DNA of 21,178 nucleotides from CAZDHT01 sp964505325 (GTDB taxonomy: Bacteria; Planctomycetota; PUPC01). Within the stretch, counting starts at the first letter, position 1, and the number at the start of each line of letters is the position of its first letter. Made by a program: the position numbers and the translations under genes. Where the stretch lies: the NCBI GenBank assembly GCA_964505325.1, contig CAZDHT010000065.1, positions 1 to 21,178 of the forward strand. Direction: 5' to 3'. The notes under the pieces were generated by a model. It had not been told where the DNA came from. It did no database searches and worked only from the letters and a program-made list of their open reading frames with translations. This document shows, one piece after another, positions 1 to 6,509 of the stretch.

Positions 1-6
1 TGACCG

Positions 7-79
7 ATCATCTGTGGAGCTTGCAGGAATGGGTCACGCATCCAGCTGCCTGCCGTTCAAGCATGTAAGGACACGAGGC
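7..79. repeat. Left copy of 73-bp terminal inverted repeat
   Basis: These 73 bases are the reverse complement of 21106-21178 with one mismatch (position 56, T here). Identity ends sharply at position 79/80. Read on the minus strand, both copies contain the same 18-codon open stretch ending in TGA (it begins MLERQAAGC here and MLDRQAAGC in the right copy), so the only difference is a Glu/Asp change. The repeat could be the end of a mobile element, the tail of a repeated gene, or a dispersed repeat at which the assembly stopped. No transposase is visible next to it. Confidence 0.9.
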
Positions 80-96
80 GGAACTCGGTGTATAAT
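68..96 (+). promoter_or_regulatory. Possible sigma-70 promoter at the inner edge of the terminal repeat
   Basis: A perfect -10 TATAAT lies at 91-96. Seventeen bases upstream is AGGACA (68-73), which shares GACA with the -35 consensus. The -35 half is inside the inverted repeat and the -10 is in unique DNA, so this would be a hybrid promoter reading into the gene at 227. The leader would be about 125 nt. The match is computed by eye only. Confidence 0.45.
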
Positions 97-226
97 AATG
101 GGAAGTTCGTTGCTATCGCGCCCGAGAAGGTTGGCGTTCACCTGGTGACGAGCACGATCAACATCAACTGCCCCTTCGGCCGGTGGCTTCCCAGAGTGCC
201 CTGAGAGCTTGGAGGGCGAAATCTCT

Positions 227-1531
227 ATGAGGTACCATCTTGCGGGCTCATTCGGCATCTTGATTATGGTGCTGGCTTCCGTCTCGTCGCGCGCGTACGG
301 CGGGGATGCCGCGCCGCCCGAGTTCAAAGTCGCTTCGGGAAAGCTGACGTCGGAGGAGTACGGAATGCTCCGGCGCTGCCTGAGTGTTCCGATTACGTGG
401 GACCAGGGCTCCATTTTCCTCGCCGACGTGCAACAGGTGGTGTCTGCCGGCGGGACACCGGTTCCCCGGTTCGTGAAACTGCGCGTGCGGGAGGTCTTTG
501 GACAATACCCGATACCCGAAGAGCTTGTTCTTCCTCCCGGCTCGTTTGCGCAGGTTCGTGTGGGGGGGCTGAGGGTGCCGTCGTATCGGCCGAAACCTGG
601 CGATTCCCTTCTCCTAGCCTGTGATCACAATGCCCGTTCGCCTCGCGCCATGCTCGCTCTTCCAGTCGCCCGGGGGGATCGCGAACGTTGGCTAAGGCAA
701 CTGCGGCAGATCGAGACCTTCAGACAGGCGAAAGGCAAGGAGGCGCGGGCAAAGGCCGGCGAGGAGCTTCTCCGCGGAGAGGGAGCCCTGGGCGTCATGT
801 ACGTCGGTCGCTTCGTCTACGACCTCCGTGACCGCCGTGACATCCCCGACAGCTGGCGACCGTTGTTCCTCAAGGCCAGGGACAACGAGAACCTGCTGCT
901 GTACGCGCGACTCCTGATGAGCCAGACGATGCTTCGCTGCGACAAGGCCTATGAACGCGGGCAACAGCATGTCAAGTGGTTGCGGCATTGGTTCGACGAA
1001 CCTCGTGGTCTGGGTCATCACGGCTGGGGGCTGGTGCTGAGGGAACTCTACTGTTCTATCAAGCGGGCGGAAATTGCGCGGACCGACTTGCCGCACCTGA
1101 TGAAGCTCATCCATTCACCGGCAACAGGCATTGCGGAGAAAGAAGCCATTCTATACTGTCTCGGAGGAGCCGTACGAGGCATGGAGGACAAGCTTGCCGG
1201 ACTGGTTCTAGCCGAGGCATTGACGAATTCGCAGATGCTGAAGGTATTGGGAGACGCGAAGAACCTGGAGATCCCCCAGTTCCTCCACGTCGTCCGCGCC
1301 GGGATAAGCCGCATCGATCTGCGGCTGCGTGCCGCTGGGACCGGGGCGGACGCGGAGAAGGACGTCGAGATGTTGCGGAAGTACAAGACGATGTTGACCC
1401 GGCTGTCGAAGAAGGCGGTCGGCCGGAAGCGGCTGTACATCAACTGGCGTGTCAGTGACTGCGACAAGTTGATCCAGAAGCACGGCGCCCCGGCCAAGAA
1501 GGACGACAGGCCGCAAGGCAAGTCGGAGTGA
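227..1531 (+). CDS. Exported protein of unknown function (paralogue 1)
   Basis: The start was placed at ATG 227 rather than the in-frame TTG at 209, because GGAGGG (211-216) sits 10 nt upstream of ATG 227 and the protein then opens directly with a signal peptide (MRYHLAGSFGILIMVLASVS..., likely cut near residues 22-26). The 434-residue product has two parts. The first, about residues 45-140, is beta-rich and ends in a hydrophobic turn with the motif KPGDSLLL. The second, about 150-400, is helical and charged and includes RDNENLL and GQQHVKWLRHWF. The next gene has the same architecture and shares RDNE and the QHV-W-R-WF pattern, so the two are tandem paralogues. I do not recognise the family. 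The signal peptide implies export to the periplasm or cell surface. The stop overlaps the GTG alternative start of the next gene, which suggests co-transcription. The frame is convincing; the function is not known. Confidence 0.85.
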   Translation: MRYHLAGSFGILIMVLASVSSRAYGGDAAPPEFKVASGKLTSEEYGMLRRCLSVPITWDQGSIFLADVQQVVSAGGTPVPRFVKLRVREVFGQYPIPEELVLPPGSFAQVRVGGLRVPSYRPKPGDSLLLACDHNARSPRAMLALPVARGDRERWLRQLRQIETFRQAKGKEARAKAGEELLRGEGALGVMYVGRFVYDLRDRRDIPDSWRPLFLKARDNENLLLYARLLMSQTMLRCDKAYERGQQHVKWLRHWFDEPRGLGHHGWGLVLRELYCSIKRAEIARTDLPHLMKLIHSPATGIAEKEAILYCLGGAVRGMEDKLAGLVLAEALTNSQMLKVLGDAKNLEIPQFLHVVRAGISRIDLRLRAAGTGADAEKDVEMLRKYKTMLTRLSKKAVGRKRLYINWRVSDCDKLIQKHGAPAKKDDRPQGKSE

Positions 1532-1542
1532 AGAGAGACTTC

Positions 1543-2841
1543 ATGGGACGCAAGAACCTCACGTTGGTGGCAGCGGCGGTCTTTGCGCTGACGGGCATGC
1601 GTGTCAGCGGTGCGGAGAACAAGCCGAAGGTACCTTCGTTCGTCCCCTCGTGGGGGGTGAGCAAGACGGTGGGACAAGTGTCCGACGCCGATGCTCAACG
1701 CCACATGAGGGCCTACCTCAGCTGGCCCGGCGTCTGGAACCACGGCGCTGTTGCGCTGGCGCGAGTCGGCGCCGCGACGTCGCGAGACGGCAAGCCGGTC
1801 CCGAGCTTCCTCTCGCTCGAGATGAGCACGTATTTCACCGCCCCAGCAGGTCCGCCCAAGCTCGTGTTCCAGCGCGGGAATTTGCAGCAGGTAGCCGGCT
1901 CGTACACGTGGGCAATGCCCGCCAGACGAGGCGATCTGCTATTGGTCCGGGTTGGCCTCAGAGACAGCAGGGCCTTCCGGTCTGGGGCGGCCATCTACGG
2001 CATCAAGGTCCCTGACAAGGACCGCGACCAGTGGATTGCATCCCTGAAGCGGGTGCAGGAGTACAGGCGGGCCAGTGCGGAAGCCGACGCCGGAGACAAG
2101 GCGAAATCGGACGCAAGAGACGAGGCCGGCGCGGGCATGTTGGCTTCACGAGACGAGATGGCCATCCTGTATCTGCTGCGAGAGTTTGTAGTAACAGACA
2201 AGGAACCGCCGGAGGCGTGGAAGCCGTCGCTGCTCCAGGTCAGAGACAACGAGAGGTACACCCTGACGACGCGCCTGCAAGCCACCGAGATTCTGCATCG
2301 TTCGTTCGCTGACTATCGCAAGGGGAAACAACACGTTCGATGGGTCCGCGCCTGGTTCCGCGGGCCGAGCGACATCAAGCCGCAAGACCGTTCTGCGCTG
2401 TTGACCCAACTGCGCAAGTACGCTGACCCTGAGGACGTCGTCAAGACTGACATTCCTGCAATGATAGCGATACTGGGATCGCCAAAGGCGGGGGACAGAG
2501 AGGTCGGCTCCATCGCCGGATGGGTGGACGGCATGATGATGGACAGGGAAGCCGAAGGCTCCCTGCTTGTCTCCCTGATCGAAGCCGCCTTTGCACAGAA
2601 CGGGAGGGACAAGCGCTCGTCCGTGATGGGAGCAGCACAGGGGGCAGTATGGCGGTTGTCCGTCCAAGTGCGTCAGAAACTGAAGACGGACCCGAAGAGC
2701 GTTCAGAACGACGTTCGGGTGCTGAAGGAGTGCAGGAAAGCGCTGCAGGCCAGGAGCCGGAAGACTCGAAACTGGGATGAGAAGAGCACGGTTGATGCGA
2801 TGTTGAAGAATATCAATGAGGCGGTCGGCACACTCGACTGA
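1543..2841 (+). CDS. Exported protein of unknown function (paralogue 2)
   Basis: This is a paralogue of the preceding gene, with the same order of signal peptide, beta-rich domain and helical domain. Start choice: ATG 1543 gives MGRKNLTLVAAAVFALTG, a compact signal peptide, with a GAGAG purine run 5 nt upstream. GTG 1528, which overlaps the previous stop, would add five residues (MKRDF) and cannot be excluded. Shared features include DGKPVPSF versus GTPVPRF, a strand-turn ARRGDLLLV versus KPGDSLLL, VRDNERYTL versus ARDNENLLL, and GKQHVRWVRAWF versus GQQHVKWLRHWF. The length is 432 residues against 434 in the paralogue. The two genes probably arose by tandem duplication and have since diverged widely. 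No catalytic motif or metal-binding pattern is evident, so a structural or binding role is as likely as an enzymatic one. Function unknown. Confidence 0.85.
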   Translation: MGRKNLTLVAAAVFALTGMRVSGAENKPKVPSFVPSWGVSKTVGQVSDADAQRHMRAYLSWPGVWNHGAVALARVGAATSRDGKPVPSFLSLEMSTYFTAPAGPPKLVFQRGNLQQVAGSYTWAMPARRGDLLLVRVGLRDSRAFRSGAAIYGIKVPDKDRDQWIASLKRVQEYRRASAEADAGDKAKSDARDEAGAGMLASRDEMAILYLLREFVVTDKEPPEAWKPSLLQVRDNERYTLTTRLQATEILHRSFADYRKGKQHVRWVRAWFRGPSDIKPQDRSALLTQLRKYADPEDVVKTDIPAMIAILGSPKAGDREVGSIAGWVDGMMMDREAEGSLLVSLIEAAFAQNGRDKRSSVMGAAQGAVWRLSVQVRQKLKTDPKSVQNDVRVLKECRKALQARSRKTRNWDEKSTVDAMLKNINEAVGTLD

Positions 2842-2873
2842 GACTGTCTAGACGCGGTGCGCGGAGAGCTGCT

Positions 2874-2963
2874 GTGGCAAGATCCCGGTTCGTGCTGCAT
2901 GCGATTCTGATTCTTGGATGGGTGGCAGTTGCCTCCAAGACGGCTGGGGGCGCGGCGAAGCAG
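2874..2963 (+). pseudogene. 5' fragment of a third exported protein, interrupted by repeats and gap
   Basis: A GTG at 2874 has GGAGAG (2863-2868) 5 nt upstream and opens a typical signal peptide (MARSRFVLHAILILGWVAVA...), 32 bases after the previous stop. About 30 codons in, the reading frame runs into copies of GAGTTCCGGGGAC and then into the 100-N gap. No continuation of a globular protein is visible on the far side. It is either a gene truncated by repeat insertion or a gene whose remainder was lost in the assembly gap. It may have been a third member of the upstream paralogue series, but too little is left to tell. Confidence 0.5.
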
Positions 2964-2987
2964 GAGTTCCGGGGACGAGTTCCGGGG
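2964..2987. repeat. Tandem GAGTTCCGGGGAC units before the gap
   Basis: GAGTTCCGGGGAC occurs at 2964-2976, and its first 11 bases again at 2977-2987. The same 13 bases open the sequence right after the Ns at 3088-3100. From memory, GAATTCCGGGGACACCATACTTAATTC-like units are common in environmental genomes near REP-associated tyrosine (IS200-like) transposases; no such transposase is seen here. Confidence 0.7.
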
Positions 2988-3087
2988 NNNNNNNNNNNNN
3001 NNNNNNNNNNNNNNNNNNNNNNNNNNNNNNNNNNNNNNNNNNNNNNNNNNNNNNNNNNNNNNNNNNNNNNNNNNNNNNNNNNNNNNN
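2988..3087. other. Assembly gap (100 Ns)
   Basis: Exactly 100 Ns, the usual placeholder for a scaffold gap of unknown size. Both edges carry the same repeat word, so the gap was probably caused by a tandem or dispersed repeat that the assembler could not resolve. Reading frames crossing it are meaningless. Confidence 0.98.
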
Positions 3088-3139
3088 GAGTTCCGGGGAC
3101 ACTATACTTATCTCTGAATTCCAGGGACGCCATACTTGA
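3088..3139. repeat. REP-like repeat units after the gap
   Basis: Two degenerate units are visible: GAGTTCCGGGGACACTATACTT (first 13 bases identical to the units before the gap), then GAATTCCAGGGACGCCATACTT followed by GATTC. The common core is TTCC-GGGAC-C-ATACTT. A further relic, CACGCCATACTTAATTC, lies at about 3466-3482, and GAATTCCGGGG recurs near 3889-3899. The units are probably relics of a mobile palindromic element. Confidence 0.65.
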
Positions 3140-3241
3140 TTCGGCTCTTACCTGTGTGGGCGGCGGTTGCTTCGCTGGGGTCGTTTCCTCGCGGGACGCG
3201 GCTACAGAAGACATCGCCCTGCGGGACGCGAAGCGTCTGTG

Positions 3242-3357
3242 GGAGTGCCGCATGTTGATGCGGCTTTTCAAAGCGCTTGGGTGCCGTGGGCACTTCGCGC
3301 TTCGGCAAAGCGGCGTCAGTTTCCTCCTGCGGAGCAGCAGACAGCCACCGCACTCCG
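3242..3357. repeat. Imperfect palindromic element with internal hairpin
   Basis: The element is bounded by GGAGTGC (3242-3248) and its complement GCACTCC (about 3351-3357). Inside is a stronger hairpin, AAGCGC (3271-3276) with GCGCTT (3297-3302), nested around GTGCC (3281-3285) and GGCAC (3289-3293) with a GTG loop. It resembles the palindromic intergenic repeats seen in other planctomycete-like genomes. It could fold in RNA or DNA; no function can be assigned. Confidence 0.45.
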
Positions 3358-3685
3358 AAACATCGCCCTATCGGGCGATCAGGAGAGATCAGTGTTCATC
3401 CGTCTCCATCCCTTCGACTCGCGCCGGCCGCTCAGGGCAGGCCGTGGTGAGTTGGTGAGTCCACGCACGCCATACTTAATTCAGCTTTCCTCTGGGTCGG
3501 CGCTGGTCACCGTTTTTCGCACGCCGCGCGGTGGCGAAACGCTGGCGGAAAACGGGACTGCCACTCGGTGGCTGTGCCCGCTTTCCGCTTCACTTGGCTG
3601 GAGTGTTACTTTGGGCCTATGTTGCTGTGTGGTTGCAGCTTATACATTTGAGCGGGCGAAAAGGGGATTTTTTCGGCTGAATGGC

Positions 3686-3714
3686 TTGACAACCAGTCGG
3701 AGGTGTGGTATATT
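3686..3714 (+). promoter_or_regulatory. Near-consensus sigma-70 promoter without a clear gene
   Basis: A perfect -35 TTGACA (3686-3691), a 17-nt spacer and a -10 TATATT (3709-3714; TATTAT overlaps it by two bases). This is the best sigma-70 site in the window, yet no convincing coding sequence follows. A hairpin, CACCG-CTTG-CGGTG, followed by TTTA lies at 3751-3767, about 30-45 nt after the expected transcription start. It may drive a short RNA or belong to a promoter-carrying repeat. Confidence 0.7.
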
Positions 3715-3750
3715 ATGCTTGAAGCGCTGTGTTGCGCTGAACGGCGCACG

Positions 3751-3767
3751 CACCGCTTGCGGTGTTT
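3751..3767 (+). terminator. Weak terminator-like hairpin after the orphan promoter
   Basis: CACCG (3751-3755) pairs with CGGTG (3760-3764) around a CTTG loop, and TTT follows. The stem is short and the T tract is only three bases, so termination would be weak. Its position just after the promoter at 3686-3714 would give a transcript of roughly 45 nt if it stops there. Confidence 0.25.
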
Positions 3768-4005
3768 ATGGGCAAACTGGCGAAGAGTTTTTCTGCAAAA
3801 CAAAGCCAGTTTGTCACAACGGCTTGCAGGGCTGGGCGTTGCGTCGGATTTTCTATTTTGGCAGGCCGCGAGACGGCGTCTGGGTTCAGAATTCCGGGGC
3901 CTCGGGCGAGCGAAAGTGCCCAGAACGTGCCCGAAACGGCTCAAAAACAGGCTGAAAGCAGTGCGAAGTGATTAGTTCTGAGCGTGATTCGCCCGGATCT
4001 GTCGC

Positions 4006-4173
4006 TCACCGCAGAGAACGCAGAGGCGATAGGAGAAACCGAACCAACACCTCGCGTGTTACTCGCGCGGTTGACCGCCGCCTGCGCACGCTGCGCGTCC
4101 GGCAGGAGCCCCCGTGGAGGTGCGGGTTCTTTTCCCGCGAGTCTCTCCGCGATATCTGCGGTCTCCGCGGTGA
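4006..4173. repeat. Inverted-repeat element with TCACCGC ends
   Basis: The left arm starts TCACCGCAGAGAACGCAGA (4006-4024). The right arm ends CTGCGGTCTCCGCGGTGA (4156-4173), whose complement is TCACCGCGGAGACCGCAG. The arms agree except for a few substitutions. The 130-nt interior holds more small palindromes, for example GAGCCC...GGGTTC around 4107-4131. Translated plus-strand it reads TAENAE... and SAISAVSAVK, a signature I recall from many planctomycete-like intergenic repeats. It lies just beyond the 3' end of the minus-strand hydrolase gene, so it could also end that transcript. Confidence 0.6.
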
Positions 4174-4224
4174 AATATCCGGGCCATGGCACGGGTGGTC
4201 ATTTCGGCGGGAAGTGCCAGGGCG

Positions 4225-5040
4225 TCAGTCGCCGAGGAGGTCCTTCTTGATCTCGTAGGACTTTTCCGCCTCGGCAAGGATGGCGGTGTCGACATCGCAG
4301 AGGAGCATCTCCTCGCGGTTGTGATCGAGCACGGCGGCGGGGCCGATGAACGGCATGGCGACCTGAGAGCGGCCGATGGACTCGCACGGCCCGCGGGACC
4401 CGTCCCACGATCCGGCGGTGTTGCAGAAGGCGACCACGATCTCGTTCTCGAAGGCGCGGGCGGTGCACAGCGAATCGACGAAGACCCGTTCCGAGTTCGG
4501 ATTGTGCTGCGTGCCGGTGCCGGCATCCTGGTAGGCCCAGCAGCTCGGGCAGACGACGATGTCGGCGCGCTGGGCGAACATCGCGATGAACAGCTCGGGG
4601 AAGGCCAGATCCCAGCAGATGCACAGGCCGACCTTTCCCCAGCGGGTGTCGCAGACGATCGCGGTGTCGCCTCGCGTGGCCCACGGCTTCTCGCTGAGCC
4701 ACAGGTTGACCTTGCGGTATCGGCCGAGCACCTCGCCGTCCGAGTCGATGTAGTAGGTGGTATTGAACAGCTTGTCGTCCTCATCCTCGATGACGGAGCC
4801 GGGGACGAGGTCAACGTCGTGTTTCTTGGCGAGCTTTCGGAAGACCTCGCGGCATTTGCCCTCGTGGTCGGCGAATTCCGCCATCTTGGGGCCGACGCCG
4901 GTGATGAAGTCCTCTGGGAAGACGACGATGTCGGCCCCGGAGTCCGCGGCCCTCTCGACGAACTCCTCGGCCTTCTTGAGGTTGTCGCCCGGCGCATATT
5001 GCCTGGTTTCGAACTGTACGAGGGCGATCTTGAACTTCAC
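4225..5040 (-). CDS. Nitrilase-superfamily carbon-nitrogen hydrolase
   Basis: A cytoplasmic amidase-type enzyme that would hydrolyse a C-N bond (amide, N-carbamoyl or nitrile) through a Glu-Lys-Cys triad. The three motifs are in order and correctly spaced: FPEDF (Glu43), YRKVNLW (Lys110) and ICWDLAFPEL (Cys142). The length of 271 residues is normal for a single-domain member. The start is GTG at 5040, preceded on the minus strand by GGAGAAGGAAC, giving VKFKIALVQFE, the usual first beta strand. The frame is open for 64 more codons upstream, but those read as low-complexity sequence from the divergent promoter region. The substrate cannot be read from the sequence; N-carbamoylputrescine amidase-like or omega-amidase-like roles are possible. 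It is divergent from the radical-SAM gene, with about 210 bp between them. No confident promoter was found on its strand. Confidence 0.93.
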   Translation of the reverse strand: MKFKIALVQFETRQYAPGDNLKKAEEFVERAADSGADIVVFPEDFITGVGPKMAEFADHEGKCREVFRKLAKKHDVDLVPGSVIEDEDDKLFNTTYYIDSDGEVLGRYRKVNLWLSEKPWATRGDTAIVCDTRWGKVGLCICWDLAFPELFIAMFAQRADIVVCPSCWAYQDAGTGTQHNPNSERVFVDSLCTARAFENEIVVAFCNTAGSWDGSRGPCESIGRSQVAMPFIGPAAVLDHNREEMLLCDVDTAILAEAEKSYEIKKDLLGD

Positions 5041-5166
5041 GTTCCTTCTCCGGATCGCAGTCCGATGCACACGACTCTGGAACAAGTTTACCTTTTTCTG
5101 CACCAAATGGGTAGGCTTTTGTTGGAGGGGCGGGAGGAGGCGTTCTGGGGTGCCAACTGAACGCGT

Positions 5167-5195
5167 TTGCTTTCGCGCAGGCGGCGAATTATGAT
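5167..5195 (+). promoter_or_regulatory. Possible sigma-70 promoter of the radical-SAM/kelch operon
   Basis: TTGCTT (5167-5172), a 17-nt spacer and TATGAT (5190-5195) lie about 50 nt before the ATG at 5253. The -10 matches five of six bases and the -35 three of six. The spacing and position support it. Confidence 0.4.
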
Positions 5196-5252
5196 GTAGC
5201 GGTGCCGGCCTCCGAGTCGATCTGGGCGACATGGCCGGTTGAGGAGCATCGG

Positions 5253-6509
5253 ATGATCAAGACGCTCAGGCCCCCCGTCGTTTACGTATCCGACCGCGCC
5301 CGCGCCGATGAGCGCTGCATGGCGCGGTTCGAGCGGATGATGACGAGCATCGAGTGCGGCAACGTCATCGACGTGACCGATGACGACATCGAGCGCCTGG
5401 TTGTGGAGAAGGGCTGGGCGGACTCGCGCCGGCACTCCGGCCGCCGCAAGGAAGGCGACCCGGCGATCCTGTTCAACCGCTACCGGTGGCTCTCGCCGGA
5501 GGAAGAGAAGGACTACGCCCGCCGCTTCCCCCAACGGTTCAAGGGATGGTACGGCGCCCGCTTCTTCGGCTTTGGGCCGTTCACCTTCCGCGACCGTGAC
5601 GCGGAGCGCGAGCGCCACAACATCATCTGCCAGAGCGCTTGGGAAATCCACAGCGCCACCGGCTGCCTGTTCAAGTGCGACTACTGCTCCTTCGAGGACT
5701 TCCTCAACATCATGCTCGACCTCGAAGAGTGGGCGGAGCACCTCGGGGAGCTCATCGCCGAGAACCCGCAGCAGGCGCTCTACAAGTACGACAACCAGTC
5801 GGACATCCTGACGCTCGAGCCCGAGTACGGCGCGTCCGAGATCCTGGTGCCGATGTTCGCGCGCAAGCCCAACGCGTACCTGATGCACTACACCAAGAGC
5901 GCCCATGTCGGCCACCTTCTTGACCTGGACCATCGCGGTCACACGCTGATGTGCTGGTCGCTCTCTACGCACACGCAGAGCCGCGAGGTCGAGATCGACT
6001 CCGCCACCTGTGAGGAGCGCATCGAGGCGGCGCGGAAGTGCCAGCAGGCCGGCTATCCCGTGCGCTTCCGCTTCTCGCCCATCGTTCCCCTCAAGGGCTG
6101 GGAGGACGAGGTCCGCGCGATGATCGAGCTGCTTCTCACCACTGTAGAGCCCGAGGTCATCTCGCTCCAGACGCTCAGCCGCTTCCCCGAGTATGACATC
6201 GTCGAACGGCTGATGGTGACGGAGGCGCTGGACGAGCGGTTCCTCGCGGCGATGCGGGAGCGGCCGCCCGAGGTGCAGGGCAAGCTCTACGGCCCCATCC
6301 CCCACGACCTGCGCAGGGAGGTCTACGAGTTCTGCATCCGCGAGATCCGCCGGCACAACGCCGACGTCCCCATCTCGATCTGCCTCGAGTCGACCGAGAT
6401 GTGGGATGACCTCGAAGACACGCTGGGCGTTGACCGCGACAGGTATCCGTGCTGCTGCGGGCCGGTCTGCGTGCCGAGCAATCCGGTGATGGCGGGAAAG
6501 GAGTCATGA
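5253..6509 (+). CDS. Radical-SAM protein of the spore photoproduct lyase (SplB-like) family
   Basis: A 418-residue radical-SAM enzyme. The cluster motif CLFKCDYC (Cys138, Cys142, Cys145) fits CxxxCxxC. Further on, TKSAHVGHLLDLDHRGHT, SWSLS-type CWSLS, then EERIEAARKCQQAGYPVRFRFSPIVP followed by GWEDE follow the order seen in spore photoproduct lyases, which repair the 5-thyminyl-5,6-dihydrothymine lesion. Non-spore-forming bacteria carry many SPL-like proteins of unproved substrate, so lesion repair is an inference. The C-terminus is cysteine-rich (CCCGPVC), which could bind a second metal site. The start at ATG 5253 is set by GAGGAG (5241-5246), 6 nt upstream; a GTG at 5202 is in frame but lacks support. 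The stop overlaps the first base of the kelch gene start, so the two are translationally coupled. Confidence 0.88.
   Translation: MIKTLRPPVVYVSDRARADERCMARFERMMTSIECGNVIDVTDDDIERLVVEKGWADSRRHSGRRKEGDPAILFNRYRWLSPEEEKDYARRFPQRFKGWYGARFFGFGPFTFRDRDAERERHNIICQSAWEIHSATGCLFKCDYCSFEDFLNIMLDLEEWAEHLGELIAENPQQALYKYDNQSDILTLEPEYGASEILVPMFARKPNAYLMHYTKSAHVGHLLDLDHRGHTLMCWSLSTHTQSREVEIDSATCEERIEAARKCQQAGYPVRFRFSPIVPLKGWEDEVRAMIELLLTTVEPEVISLQTLSRFPEYDIVERLMVTEALDERFLAAMRERPPEVQGKLYGPIPHDLRREVYEFCIREIRRHNADVPISICLESTEMWDDLEDTLGVDRDRYPCCCGPVCVPSNPVMAGKES

Larger units (their letters stand above)
3088..4224. other. Gene-free region of dispersed repeat remnants
   Basis: Apart from the elements listed separately, I see no supportable gene in this stretch. 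Long open frames exist (for example 3167-3955 on the plus strand), but they run through the repeats and the promoter, lack a good Shine-Dalgarno start, and have low-complexity Arg/Ala/Ser/Pro translations. The base composition is visibly more AT-rich around 3590-3850 than in the neighbouring genes. The stretch reads as accumulated palindromic and REP-like elements between the paralogue cluster and the minus-strand hydrolase. Confidence 0.6.

Noticed and set aside
2874..3458. 194-codon frame across the gap
   Set aside because: It contains 100 Ns of unknown true length, so frame continuity is meaningless. Only the first 30 codons are kept as a gene fragment.
3167..3955. 262-codon plus-strand open frame
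   Set aside because: It runs through palindromic repeats, a REP-like unit and a strong promoter, has no Shine-Dalgarno start, and its translation shows no domain-like pattern.
5041..5232. 64-codon N-terminal extension of the C-N hydrolase
   Set aside because: The family's first beta strand begins right at GTG 5040, which has a good ribosome site. The extension reads through the divergent control region.
5088..6356. 422-codon minus-strand open frame opposite the radical-SAM gene
   Set aside because: It is antisense to an enzyme with an intact CxxxCxxC motif and crosses the divergent promoter region; low-complexity translation.
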